Assembly (NCBI GenBank): GCA_021234155.1
Contig: JAJEKV010000017.1
Location: 19,106,372 to 19,170,371, forward strand
From: Isoetes taiwanensis
Taxonomy: Eukaryota; Streptophyta; Lycopodiopsida; Isoetales; Isoetaceae
Direction of reading: 5' to 3'
Length of the DNA stretch: 64,000 nucleotides
A program made the translations under genes and the position numbers. The notes beneath the pieces are model-generated. The model did not search any database. It worked only from the letters and a program-made list of their open reading frames with translations, and was not told the DNA's origin. This document shows positions 32,829 to 44,647 of this stretch, one piece after another; position 1 is the stretch's first letter, and every line of letters begins with the position of its first letter.

Positions 32829-34658
32829 ATGGCACACTGCACGCTCATTCTGCTCATGCTCTTTACAAGTTCCCTAAGGTGTGCTGCTCATTTTCATTTG
32901 TATTATCCTGATCTAACACTAGAAATAGGCACTTCATGTTGGGAGAAAACACTTTTTGCCACATTGAAGGATCCATTCTACAACTGGATCACTCGTTCTT
33001 ACCTTGTGTCAGGATTTGAAAATGACAAGGCCGTCTCGATTCAAGAAGCAGGATCAGCATACAAGAGATTGTCTGTATGGAGGGTTACAAATTCTAGTGG
33101 CACAGCCACAATGTTCAATGCACCAGAGCCACACATTTTGGGAGGAAAGTTTCGTTATAAGCCCAAGGACAAGTTCTTAAAGATGATCCTAAACTGGGGG
33201 CTGAGTGTCAGACTTTGCTTAGGCAATCTTATTGATGGTTACAAAGGAGAAAACATGTGTCTTTATACAGCCCAGGTGATTGCAGTAAAAAAGAGTAACA
33301 AAATCTCATTTAGGCTGCTCCTGGTGGAGGAAAAGTATAATGGGGGCTCTGATGAAGTTACACACCTGACCAACTGGGTGAGCAATGCCATGATTCATGA
33401 AGCTGTAGGGATGAACAGATTTATGGAACAAAAGGATAAAGATAGTTGGTACTATCTCAACAAAAGATTTGAAAAGCTGTGCAAAAGGCCTAAGGTTATC
33501 GCCTATAGACCTGATATGGTTGCTTATGTTGCAGGGTCATATGCAGAATGCAGATGCATTGGATATACATGCATTGCTGGTTGGAGCATCACAATTAATG
33601 GAGAGTTCCATAAGCAAGATTGCAAAGAAGTAGATTCCTACTGGTTAATAAGAAATGGAGTGTACCTGTACACTTACATATCCAAGTGGGATAGGTATTT
33701 TGCTCTAAATACAACCTTCAACTCATCTGCTTTTGATTTCCATGTGAGCAACCTCAACTTGGTTGAAATGGAAAGCCTGTCAACATGTTTACAGAATTGG
33801 TTAAACGACCAATCTGAAGCACCAGATCCAAATGAAGAAACTCTGGATGCCATCAAACTCAAGTGCAAGAGCATGTTAATTGGCAATGCAGTTCTTTTAT
33901 CTAAAGATGCAATAATCCTGTTCGCGACAAATACAGTTTGGCAGAATGTAGAAAAAGCAGTGGAAAATGGAGATGATTGTCCTCCACCTGAAGAGGCAAA
34001 CAGCAATGACAACATCTGCATTTCTAATACTTTAACAGCAGAACAGAAGAAAAATTTAGAATTGGTATTGGCAAATTTTAGCCAGGTTCATGAGGTGAGG
34101 AATTATGCGGGGAACCAATGGAAGAACATGGATTCAGATAGGCTTGGAGTATATTTAGGGCTGGTTACATCAGTATTAACAGCTTTGGCTGCCACTACAC
34201 CATTGCTGAGTAAAACATGGAGCCAAACAGAAAACTTTGCCATTACATACATTTTGCAAAGAAGAGAATCAGAAATAATATCTGAGAAATGGATACTTAC
34301 CAGGATCAGTATTAGGGCCTCTGTTCTGCTTTTCGTGATCGGCCAATGCTTGTATTCATTCTTTTCGAATTTAAAAACCCTAAAATCAGGGCCAGATCCT
34401 GCTTGGACTTACACCTTTGAGCATCAGCCTGCAAAGGACATGGCGTTTCTCATAACCACTACTTCTACAATTAAGATCATGCCTGATTACACTGTCCTCT
34501 GGGGATTAAGTTCCTTCATGGCAGTTTATGCTGTCCTTGTCCTCTACCTCATCATCCGAAGAGTAAAGGGCAAAGCTCAAAACAGCCCATTGTTCGATGC
34601 TCAAATCCATAGATCTTTTCCTGGCGAACCACATCAAAAAATGACACCATGTCCATGA
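32829..34658 (+). CDS. unknown secreted/membrane protein with three C-terminal TM segments, copy 1
   Basis: ATG at 32829 gives a 609-aa protein. The frame is open further upstream, but MAHCTLILLMLFTSSLRCAA is a good signal peptide, so I prefer this start; a pyrimidine-rich AG near 32774 could be an intron acceptor in the leader. The large N-terminal part (to about residue 435) looks luminal or extracellular: N-glycosylation sites in VTNSSG, LNTTF and FNSSA, and paired cysteines in ECRCIGYTCIAGW. Predicted membrane spans are YLGLVTSVLTALAATTPLL (about 440-460), SIRASVLLFVIGQCLYSFF (about 493-512) and VLWGLSSFMAVYAVLVLYLI (about 555-575), followed by a basic tail. I recognise no known domain. 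The copy-2 protein differs by one Val/Ile change plus a frameshift. Confidence 0.85.
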   Translation: MAHCTLILLMLFTSSLRCAAHFHLYYPDLTLEIGTSCWEKTLFATLKDPFYNWITRSYLVSGFENDKAVSIQEAGSAYKRLSVWRVTNSSGTATMFNAPEPHILGGKFRYKPKDKFLKMILNWGLSVRLCLGNLIDGYKGENMCLYTAQVIAVKKSNKISFRLLLVEEKYNGGSDEVTHLTNWVSNAMIHEAVGMNRFMEQKDKDSWYYLNKRFEKLCKRPKVIAYRPDMVAYVAGSYAECRCIGYTCIAGWSITINGEFHKQDCKEVDSYWLIRNGVYLYTYISKWDRYFALNTTFNSSAFDFHVSNLNLVEMESLSTCLQNWLNDQSEAPDPNEETLDAIKLKCKSMLIGNAVLLSKDAIILFATNTVWQNVEKAVENGDDCPPPEEANSNDNICISNTLTAEQKKNLELVLANFSQVHEVRNYAGNQWKNMDSDRLGVYLGLVTSVLTALAATTPLLSKTWSQTENFAITYILQRRESEIISEKWILTRISIRASVLLFVIGQCLYSFFSNLKTLKSGPDPAWTYTFEHQPAKDMAFLITTTSTIKIMPDYTVLWGLSSFMAVYAVLVLYLIIRRVKGKAQNSPLFDAQIHRSFPGEPHQKMTPCP

Positions 34659-35063
34659 TCGACCCTCGAGCTGCATTTCCACAAGAGTTTGACATTTAGT
34701 TAGAGAGATTTAGTTAGAGAGATATGTTGATTGATTTACTAGCGGAAGCCAAAGTTTCTTCACGTTGACGTTGACGATGAAATCAATTTTATTATATCCC
34801 TTAAGAATTTTTTAAAAGTGCCCCCCGAATTTTCCTCTAAATGTCAAAACGTAATTGCCAAAATGCCCTTCTTCACTGAGATATATTTTTGGGTTGCCTC
34901 TAGAGGAAGGAGGGGCAATCCCTTGCTTATATGGGTTTTTGGCACATTCTTGCCTAGAATATGCCAAAAACTGCTCCAAACTTGTTGTAAGCTGTAAATT
35001 GTCGGTTGCCCTGTTGCTGGGCGAGCTCTGTGCAAACTGGCTAATCGGAAGAAGGAAGGATAG

Positions 35064-35081
35064 ATGGAGGCCATCCGCAAG
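35064..35081 (+). other. possible first coding exon with splice donor, copy 1
   Basis: ATGGAGGCCATCCGCAAG is followed directly by GTAAGC, a consensus donor, and then by a long T homopolymer. It would encode MEAIRK. No convincing second exon follows before the tubulin fragment, so it may be an orphaned 5' end. Copy 2 has the same at 51127-51144. Confidence 0.3.
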
Positions 35082-36305
35082 GTAAGCCTGTCTTTTTTTT
35101 TTTTTTTTTTTTTTTTCTCTTGCTATAGCTCATTCCGCGATGGCCTAGGGATGATTATACTGTTAGGTTGTGTAACCTTTTTCCCACCTACAACAGGTGA
35201 GTCTTCTGCTTCTGTTGGTGTTATGCTTGAGAAGCCCGTGGTCACATTTCAAGCGGAAAATGCCTTTTGAGATGCTGATCAAATGGCATTCTAGCATTTT
35301 TTGTTACCACAGGACCCTGAGATGTTGAATGCTTGCATGTGATTTTGCATCGAGTAGATTAGAATAGATAAGATTGAATAACATTTTTGGATTATAATTC
35401 CTGTGCCGGATTGATATACAGCTCAACCCCTACAAATTCCTTTGTTACATCCATATGCAGTTGGGCATGAATTTCGTGTTTCGGCTAAAGCACGGAATGA
35501 GCTTGATAAATCTTGCAGTTCCATATCCTTTGGTATTACAAGCATAGTGGGCGCAAAAATACCATTCCAACATTATGGATGCTCTCAACTCTACAGATAT
35601 AGGCATTTCTAGTGTTGTTTTAAATTGCAATTTAGGTTTGTACAAATCTAAAAAGATTAATCGCTTATACAGGCCCAGCATAGCAAGAATTGGGGATCCA
35701 GAATATTTTGAACATGGCCTATATCTGCAGACCATAAGATTATCAATTTGCTCTGTTAAATATAAATCTCAACCTAACTGAAGTCCAGCTCCGTCTTATG
35801 CCATGGGTTGTGAAAATAGTACGACTACTATCGGGGTAATGCATCCTTTCACAATCTACTGCTTTATTTCTCTTTTCTTTGTTATGTTCTTGGACCACAT
35901 TTTTCTGATTTCTTCACATGAAATCCGTAGATCTAGGTTCTTCAATGCATTCTTCTTCATATTTTCTTATTTATGTACTGTTCCTTCTTTGGTAGATCCT
36001 TGCTGCCACAGTAAATGCCTACAATGAAATTTCTATGTTATGCAATGGTGTATTGTTTCCACACTTGATCACCTGTGTATGGTGTTAACCAACACGAGCA
36101 TTAGAATCTTCTATGCAAATCGCATCAGCGACTCATCGGTTATGATTGATCCATAAAAGTCGTTCAAGAATGGGCTTGGACATATTGTGCATGTGATTTA
36201 TTTCATGACAGTTTTGTGTGATCTTTAGCTAGATTGTTAACTTTAGTGTAGGTTCTATTTGTGTTTGTACACTGACACAATTTTTTTTATTTATGTGGTT
36301 TCAAT
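35082..36305. other. AT-rich region without supported gene, copy 1
   Basis: It contains the T tract after 35092 and short open frames on both strands (for example 35575-35781 plus and 35445-35735 minus) that lack recognisable domains. Differences from copy 2 cluster near 35400-35490 and 36115-36170. Confidence 0.4.
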
Positions 36306-36960
36306 GGTTGGTGATTTGAACCACGATATCTGCATGGAGTAACATGATGTTTGAGGTTTCCTGGGCAGCTGAAATCAGACTTGAGAAAGCTTGCTGTTAA
36401 TTCCATTCCCTCGTCTTCACTTCTTTATGGTTGGATTTTCTCCATTAACTTCTCGTGGATCACAGCAGTACTGGGCTCTTACAGTACCTGAGCTTACCTT
36501 GCAAATGTGGGATTCTAAGAACATGATTTTTGCAGCCGATCCCCGCCATGGGCGATATCTGACTGCCTTATCCATGTTCAGAGGTCGCATGAGCACCAAG
36601 GAAGTAGATGAGCAGATGATCAATGTGCAGAACAAAAACTCATCCTACTTTGTGGAATGGATTCCTAACAGTGTCAAGTCCAGTGTCTCTGACATTCCAG
36701 TAAAGGGTTTGAAGGTGGATTCAACCTTTATTGATAACTCTACTTCCATTCAGGAAATGTTTAGGAGAGTTAGCGAGCAATTTACTGCTATGCTCCGCAG
36801 AAAGGCTTTCTTGCATTGGTACACAGGTGAGGGCATGGACGAGATGGAATTTACTGAAGCTGAAAGCAACATGAATGATCTTGTTTGTGAGTACCAATAG
36901 TACCAGGATACTAGTGCTGAAGATGAGGAAAAGTACGAAGATGAAGTTGAGCCTATGTAA
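36306..36960 (+). pseudogene. beta-tubulin 3' fragment (pseudogene), copy 1
   Basis: The start aligns with the FGDLNH...RFPGQ region of beta-tubulin but with small deletions; then SDLRKLAV is followed by a 5-bp loss before [13 protein letters not shown]. From 36409 the frame is clean: [60 protein letters not shown]. The frame then hits TAG at 36898-36900 where CAG (Gln) is expected; in the same frame it continues as YQDTSAEDEEKYEDEVEPM and ends with TAA at 36958. The N-terminal half, including the GTP-binding glycine loop, is missing. This is a decayed fragment, not a working tubulin. Confidence 0.93.
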
Positions 36961-39900
36961 AAAGAAGTTGTTTTATCTGTTCTTCTCATGCCAGCTTCAT
37001 ATCCAGGTGAAGCCAGAGTTTTTTAGTTCATGCAATTTTCTTGATTGTAGCGCATAAGCCTTTTCTGGAGGCACATGTATGTAATTAAGGATCTGCCTTT
37101 TGTCTTTTGACATACAGATATTGTAAGCATTAGAAATGCTAATTCTTTTTTATGTCTCAGAGATTTGAGTAATCTGTTGAATAAATTTGTTTTTAGTGCA
37201 ATGTCGTGTTAAATATCTTCTCTAGTTTTTAGTTGTTTGAAATGAGGGTAGTTGTGTGGTCCATATTCTAATTATGTTATTATTGTTTTGTGACATTTGG
37301 ATTTCAAAATTGTAATGCAGTATAGACACAACACAATAGCATTTGTTTGCCAAGACATTAAAGAATTTGAGTACTTCTGCAAATGTGCAAGCTGTGGATT
37401 TTGAGATTAAAGATAAACATAAATGCATATTTGTCTCTTGTAATTGAAATTATACTGATGGTTGGCACATCAGATGGAAGGGGGGAGAAAGCAGGGATCA
37501 TCTAGGTGTACATTCTAGCGCCAGAGATTGTGTAACAAAAGCTGCACGCCCTTAAGGCAAATATGAAATGTATGCCAGTTTCTGACGTTCATAGGCATAA
37601 GAAATTTTGCAGCATTGAGCATTTAGCTATTTTCCATTAAGAAAACATTATATTCCACTTTTACTGCGCAAATACTTGCCCTATGCTTTCATTGGCACAT
37701 ATATTCTTTTGCTCGTGTCTTCACTATATGTACATTTCTTGCTCGAAGCTCTCAAATTTGTCTTGGGTCTGTTGGTATCTGTTTCAAAGCATCTGTTTAA
37801 AAGCAATGATGTTGACAAGTTGCAATTGGTAATATTTCCTTAGATGAGCTTTCCAACATACTCAATATACATATATAATGACAATATACATACATTGTAC
37901 ATACATACAATCAATATACATACATGACATAAGCTATGGAAAGTATTATGGTCTTACCTTTTAAGTTTTCACACAATTGTAAGCAGTAGTATGTTAAACT
38001 AATCTTAGTTGGTAGATACATAGTATCATTATACACATTTCTTGGGTTCATCCTTCCATTATGCCACATGAAGTATTACATCGTTGCAAGTGCTTGATAA
38101 GTGAACGAACACGTTAAAGTTACATATAAATCAAAATTCCAGTTTCCATCATTTGAGCTCCTTTCAATCTATTCCAGGATTGGAGTTACTTGCAGATTTC
38201 AATCTATTTCCAGGATTGGAGTTACTTGCAGATTTTGATTGTCAGTCCTTTCTCTTAGTTTTCTGGGGTTTCATAGATTTGCTTCTTGTAGCCTTGGATT
38301 CGGCAACAAAAGCGCCTCTTTGCTGCGATTTCTTTGCCTTCAATTTTCGAGCGTCTCTTACAGATTGTGATGGCTTGGAGTTTCATGGATTATTTGCTTC
38401 TTTGTGCTTTGATTCCATAGTAGGAGCCCATTATTATATCCAGGTTGGTCTTAACGATGGTTGAGATATATATTTTAGAGCCAATATGATTGATTAGATG
38501 AGCAATTTGCATGGAGCGACCATTTATACAGAGCGGGCAGCCTACGCCATCGTTTTCGGGCCTGTAACTCATTCTAGCTGAATTTCTGGATCTTCAAGCC
38601 CCTAAGATTTGGTTGCTTGGTTGCACCTAGTGATTCAATTCATTCAGCTTCAGATTGAGGCTATTGAAGTTACAGATTCAGATTCAGGTTATAGATTCAG
38701 GCTATTTCAAGCCCCCTTTCTACTTACTTGACTTTGATGGGCATGTTCTCCTAAATCTATAAAGGATGATCGGAATGCATATACTGTATTGCAGTATGGT
38801 TTGTTGGTTAGAGTCTTTGGCTTGGATCCGGTTAGTGTAGACTCAATTCTCCTTGATGCAGTAGCTAAAGAGTGCAGAGGTCTTTTTAGGCAAATGGAGG
38901 ACATTTTACAAATAGGGAGGTAACATAGGTCATATTGGGATTCTTTGCATTCTGATGTACATGGTAAGCATTTTTTCTGTTCTGTAACCCCACATATTGT
39001 AGAGTTGTTACAAGGATGAATTACAAAGATGTACATTTCTTTGGAAACTAAGTATGGAGTGTTTCTGCAAGAACACACCTACAACTAAACTCCAGTATGA
39101 ATTTCTGCAAAATCCTTGGTAAGGTCGCTCTACATTTCATTTGCTATTCAAATATGAAAACACATGACGAAACATCATTGAGCATAAATTTAAGCAGTGT
39201 GTTGCTTTGGCTCTATCAATCAATCCATTCTATTCTATTGTATTTATGATTTGGAGTCAACTAGGTTGCAAGAGAGCTCTTAAATTTCGGTTTTGTTGAT
39301 GCTTACAAAGTTGCAGCTGCAGGTTAAAGACTCTATAAAATGCAGGTGTGCATGTTGATTTGATTCTATCTAGAGGTATGTCACAAAGGGAATGGAATTA
39401 GTAGATTGGTGCTTATGTTCCACAAAGGGATTAGTAGATTGGCAAGGCAAGTGAGACATCTGAGAAAAGGTGTTATCATTTTTGTCATAGCCAGTAGTCA
39501 TGTTTATGACTCACATTTATTTGGGATTATATTAATTACTTATTTCTTAAATGGCAATTGAGAATCTGTTAAACACTTCTTTCTTAAATGGAATTGGGGA
39601 TCTTCTAGAAAGAAATTTTGTTTCTTCAAAGTTAAGGTTGCAAAAAGGGTATGAAGGCAGCTTCATTAGCGCTAGCATTTTATTGTTGTATATATTTGTT
39701 TTCTAGTTCTTTTACCTTAATCTCTATTATCTACTGTTTTTTTTAGGATCCGCATAAGAAGCAATAGTAAGCAAGTAAAATCACATGGTTGCCGTTTGTT
39801 TAGATGGCATTTTCTGCTAATAACCTATAAATATTTGGGTGCTACTAATCATCGTCATGTAGATGAAGTGCAGTCCATTGGCATTACTTTCAGATCCATT

Positions 39901-42793
39901 TTCCATTTTGTTGTTGATACTTGCCTTCCTTTTGCAGATTAGGTCTTTACTTTGGAGCTGATTTGAAAGGGTCTCAATCAGGTACAATATAAAAAGGATC
40001 AGATATTGCTCGATCAATTCTCTTCAAATTGGACAAAGTTTCCTGAATGCTTTTGTAGCATCTGTATCTCTACAGACATCGATGAGCAGAATTTACCTTT
40101 ATACGACCAAATATAGAAGACTAAGAAGTGAGTGCTAATACCATAAAATAAGAAATTCCTTAAACATAGTAGATTGCTTTCAAGTGATTAGGGCAGGTAA
40201 GACATCGTAGCAAAAGTACAACATTAGGCTTCGAACATCTCCTCAGAGTTTTCAATCTGTTATTAAGCATCCAGCCTCTACATTTGATGTTTACTAGACG
40301 TGGCATTTTTTCTGAAATTACTAGCATATCGCATGACAACTATCTAGGCTCCTTCTTTCATGCATCAATAATATAAGGGTCTTGATCTTAGTGTTGATAC
40401 TTGCATTCCTTATGCAGACTTGGTCTTTGTTTTGGAGCAGGTCTCAAGCACGTACAATATTATTCATTCTTTCATGCATAAGTCCTCAAATAGTCAGATC
40501 TCAGGATAAATAGATTGATAACATAAGTGGCTCTATTTTAGTTGCAGGGCATAGAATGACCAATTGAACTACTTAATTTAAACTCAGGAACATGTGTTGA
40601 AAGTTTTATTTCTTCTATCAGATTAGGATACAAAAAGATAGTGAAATGCATTTAAAGATTGTGGGGATCTGGCTTACGTTAAATCCAGACTTGAAATCCT
40701 CAAAAAGCAACATAAAAAGGTACTTCATAATGCCCTGCAAAATTGTTTCATGTCTACGCATGCATGCGATTTATGACTTTGATTTGAAAGACCATTAATT
40801 GAAAAGCATTATACTCTTATAAAAACTTAATTCATGCATCCATTTGTCATCCCTACTCCTGTAGTAGCACCTGTAGTAGCAGTGAGATACAAAAGCAAGA
40901 CATGCTGTGGTGTCTTTTTGCAAATTACAAAGTTCTTCTTTCGCTAAGTTTATGGGCATCTATCTAGCACAATGCTTCGTAATAGGGTATATAGTATCTT
41001 CATACAGAGGTACAGGATGGCTTCACTGTCATTTATGAAAGAATTGTGCACACATAAATTGTTCCCTGATAATGGCCTACCGTAGATTGAACTTGGTAAC
41101 AAAGGGCAGATATGGCAATGATAAATAGATAGATAGATATGACAATGTGGCAATGTAATTCTTTTGTTTTAAAGTCAACGTAGTGCACATACATTTACTG
41201 TTTGCATTTCTTCACTCTGGACCATTATGGAGATTACAGACCAATTGTTTCCATAATTTTATCATAGATTGCTATGCAGTTGATAACTATCACTTCACTT
41301 TGTGCATTATATTTTCAAGCTAATTATAGTGACTTCCATATGTTCATATATTTCATAAAGGATTAGATGTAGGAATTGATTCTATGATCAAATCTCTTTA
41401 ATGCATTTGGTTATTTGCAGGACGCCACAATTCACCTTAATTACAAATTTTTAGCATTAGATTTTTCTCAATTCGCATTTACCAAGTAACATGGGCAGGC
41501 GGTTGTCGCTTAAGAATCTGTGCAATGGTATACTTTTCATTTACCAAGTATCACGAATAGTTGTCGGTTAAGAATCTGTGCCCAGCAGTGACTTTAAACT
41601 CAAAACGTATTATATGCACCAAAATTTTAAGATTTATGCTTATTATTTCTTTCATGATTCTAAGATTGTCTTTCCTTTTTATGAATTACGAACAATAAGT
41701 TTGTAGTTTTTTAGCCATCTCATAAGCATGCTTATTTTGTTTCGAGCATTATAGGGATGGTGAGCATGCAAGTTCATGTGGAAGGTGCATATTCCTTTCA
41801 CTTTTAATATTTATACAGATGGAAACCTCCAATTAAATACTTCCTGTCTTTTTAACCAATTTTAACCAATGCTTTACAATCTTACAAAATCCTTGCTTCT
41901 TGACATAAAAATTCATCTATCTATCCATCTAACAATGACAAATGATTCTAAGTCCAAATGCATAGAGTTATCAATTTCATACACCCATATGAGTTCGGTG
42001 GTGAATTAAGATATTCCAGTTTACTTCTCGCCTTCCTACATACTTGGTCAACTTTTATAGCCCCCTATTTTCAATTTTAAAATAACTTTTTCCAACTTAT
42101 ATACCTAGGTGACCTTGGATCAACATTGACAAGTAGCTTCAACTTCACATACTTATATTGTGAATATAATTTCATGCACGTCACATAAATATCATCTCAC
42201 AGAGCCACCACTTTAGAATTATGAAGAGTCCATCCTTGCATAGTTTTTTAGGGTTTCTTCATCTCACACTTTACTTAACGATTTTAACCTGAAATAATGA
42301 TTCATCATTTCGTTCTTCACTGCTAGACCATGTCCTTGCATAATTCATATCATACAAACTTCTTTATGGCCTAGGTTATCATAGACATTCACATTTTAAC
42401 ACCACATAATGTGCCTTGCAACATGGAAACAGTTGTAGCCATATTGAGAACAAGTACATGTTTATAAAAATTCATTGACTGCTAAAGGGTATACTGATTG
42501 TTGCATTCAAGAGCGTCAGTTTAGGCTTACAATTGACAAAGTTTTCACGTCACTAGAATTATCTTCCTTTTATACTTCTATTTCATTTGCTTCTTCTACA
42601 TCCTGTAGGGCTCAATGTCACATTAAGTTCAAGATTCCTATATTAAAATTTTATCCAATATAGCAAAATTAAATTCATCTCACCACTAATCATCTCACAC
42701 CAGTTGTAGATCGATCTCCGACCATGAAAATAATTGCAACATTTCCTAGCCAATAACCAAACAACCACCTCTCCCCTTCAAATCGTTACGAAA
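36961..42793. other. long AT-rich stretch, no supported gene, copy 1
   Basis: Features seen: an ATAC/ATAT-rich tract at about 37865-37930; a 37-bp direct repeat at about 38164-38238 (CCAGGATTGGAGTTACTTGC twice); a GATA microsatellite near 41125; and an open frame at 38153-38464 created largely by that direct repeat. I see no domain, tRNA or rRNA. Confidence 0.4.
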
Positions 42794-42821
42794 GCCCGGC
42801 AACGCCGGGCACCATAACTAG
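42794..42821 (+). mobile_element. Helitron 3' terminus, copy 1
   Basis: GCCCGGC AAC GCCGGGC forms a perfect 7-bp hairpin. ACCATAACTAG follows, ending CTAG, and the next base is T. A hairpin about 10 bp before a CTRR end followed by T is the plant Helitron 3' signature. I could not find the matching 5' TC end, so the body length is unknown. Copy 2 has it at 58908-58935. Confidence 0.65.
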
Positions 42822-43261
42822 TTATATTTAGATTTGCATGTGTCAATTGTTTTAGCTCTGCCTACATTTTGAAAAGAATATTGTGAATCATAATACCCTT
42901 TCAAATCATAATCATAATACTTGAGTTATTTGACTTCAGTTATTGCCTCGCCAAGTCAAGGCATGGAAGCAGACAAATAAATGTAAAGAAGAAACAAAGA
43001 CAACAACAACAGAATCCCATTCTCGCGATGAGGACTCGCGATATACGCACACCAAAACATTGGCTGATAGATAGGCTTTTCATTCATCACAGCAAGAGTA
43101 TAAATTGGGTTTAGAATTTTTGAAGTGAGTGGGGTAGCTGACCATAGGCACAAATCGGACTACCCCATATAAAGAGAGAATGATAATAATATCATGATAG
43201 GACGAGGCAAGGGTGAGAAGAGTGGCGACAGCTTCTTATTGGGATAAAAAACTCCGCCCTT

Positions 43262-43606
43262 TCAGGTTTTCAAAGAAACCCCTAATAAGAAACGGTCGTC
43301 AGTGTTCTCGAGGTATTGCTTGGGGCGCCTGTGCGATGAAGCAAAAGACCGGTACCGAGCTAAGAGGACATATGTATGTCTCTTGAGTTTTCTCATCCTG
43401 AAAATATAAACGCAACTGCCCATGAGTTTTGTTAATAAGCACAACATATGGATGGCTGGAACTCCTGTTGTGAAGCAATTCACATGCATCCTGTAACGAA
43501 TGCCGATGACAACAAAAACCACATAACATAAAATAAGAAATAGCAACATAATAGAAAGAACTGTGAAAAATCTCCAGAGGGGCTGGTCATGTGTGCCACG
43601 CGACAA
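43262..43606 (-). other. hydrophobic minus-strand open frame, copy 1
   Basis: A 114-codon frame with a strongly hydrophobic segment (VLSIMLLFLILCYVVFVVIG). It is preserved in copy 2 (59376-59720) with one residue change, but the copies are too young for that to mean selection. Its 5' end overlaps the GAGGGGCTGG tandem repeat. No family recognised. Confidence 0.2.
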
Positions 43607-43736
43607 TAACCTCTATAACAAGGAGGGGATGATCATGCGTGTCACGTGAAAATATATAACTTTAAAAAGAACTTGAAAGAACTTGAAAAGAAAACCTCCA
43701 GAGGGGCTGGTCATGCGTGCCACGCAACAAAAAACC
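43572..43736. repeat. 124-bp tandem repeat truncated at the duplication junction, copy 1
   Basis: CTCCAGAGGGGCTGGTCATG recurs at about 43572 and 43696. The second unit stops at AACCTCT, exactly where the tandem duplication joins copy 2. Confidence 0.8.
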
Positions 43737-43843
43737 TCTCTATCCTATCAATTTCCCTCACCCTCCCTCCCTTGATGGTTTTTTCATTTGATCATGTTCG
43801 TTATTTCCTTTTCTATGTCCTTTAAATTTGCATTCTTTATTTC

Positions 43844-44158
43844 CTCAGCGTGGCTTTGTAGCCTCTGCGGCATACTGATTGGTTCACTCTTTCTCGGCAT
43901 GGCACTAGTATTTTATTGATTCATTCATGTTTCTCTCGGTGTGGCTTTGTAGCCTCTGAGTCCATAGTTATTATTCATGTTTTCTCTCGGCGTGGCGTTG
44001 TTGCCTCCGAGATCATATTTATTGTTTTTTCTCGGCGTGGCGCTGTAGCCTCCGAGGCAGCACTAATCGGTTGTTTTTTCCCGCGATGGTCATTCCGCGG
44101 ACGGTTCCCGATTGGTCGGCTGTTGTTTCTTTCTCGGCGTGGCCCTGGAGCCTCCGAG
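43844..44158 (+). repeat. array of hairpin units CTCGG...CCGAG, copy 2
   Basis: Same unit series as 27639-27953, shifted by 16205 bp, with only isolated base differences (for example CGGCTG for CGACTG near 44118). Confidence 0.7.
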
Positions 44159-44456
44159 TCTTCTTGCCTATGGCATCTAACTCATTGACGGGTTATTTTT
44201 CTTTCCGCCTTGATTTTGCAGGATTGTTTAAGGCTTTGTGGTTGCTATAGTGCAAGGGGTCGTGCTTCAACTATTTGCTTGGGTTTCCTCACAAACCTAG
44301 TTCTTCTTCCTGATGAGGAGCAGTCACCGGGTCTTCTCACATTTGCATCGACCAAGTGGCGGATTAAACTATCTTTTATGTTGTTTCATCATGCTCTCGA
44401 TGATTGTCTAGTTTCGGAGCATTTAAAGTTCATATTTTCAAATTTATCTATCCCTA

Positions 44457-44647
44457 GTGAGGGATCCATTTGTACACAATGTTTTACAAAGCTCAATGAG
44501 AACACCACTTCACTTCGGCCAGTATATGCCTATCATAGGACCCATCCTAGGAATGCAATTCTCTTGACTATTGCAGCTTCCGGATGATGCTTCTTCCACC
44601 TAACTTAAGAATGAAGATGGAGAAATGTGCTTGCTTGTCATCTCCAT
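44457..44647. other. 191-bp segment present only in copy 2
   Basis: In copy 1 the flanks CCCTA and CACACTGG are joined directly. Within this segment, 44515-44556 is identical to 27358-27399, which lies just left of copy 1, outside the duplication. Either copy 1 lost it or copy 2 gained it. Confidence 0.85.

Larger units (their letters stand above)
27532..43736 (+). repeat. tandem duplication, copy 1 (about 16.2 kb)
   Basis: Sequence from 27532 onward recurs from 43737 in the same orientation and order. The junction reads AAAACCTCTCTATCC. The left border (CTTCTCTATCC) and right border (AACCTCTATAAC) share only TCT at the breakpoint. Copy-specific features: a 322-bp MITE at 29734-30055 present only here, and a 191-bp segment present only in copy 2. 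Most other differences are single bases, homopolymers or small indels. Confidence 0.97.

Noticed and set aside
35064-35081. MEAIRK exon as the start of a plant SH3P-type protein
   Set aside because: Six residues are too few, and no matching second exon was found before the tubulin fragment.
43262-43606. Minus-strand peptide RSSSHPYVVLINKTHGQLRL looked like the N-terminal part of a reverse transcriptase
   Set aside because: Only about 25 residues fit loosely, with no YxDD, no neighbouring pol domain, and the frame ends shortly after.
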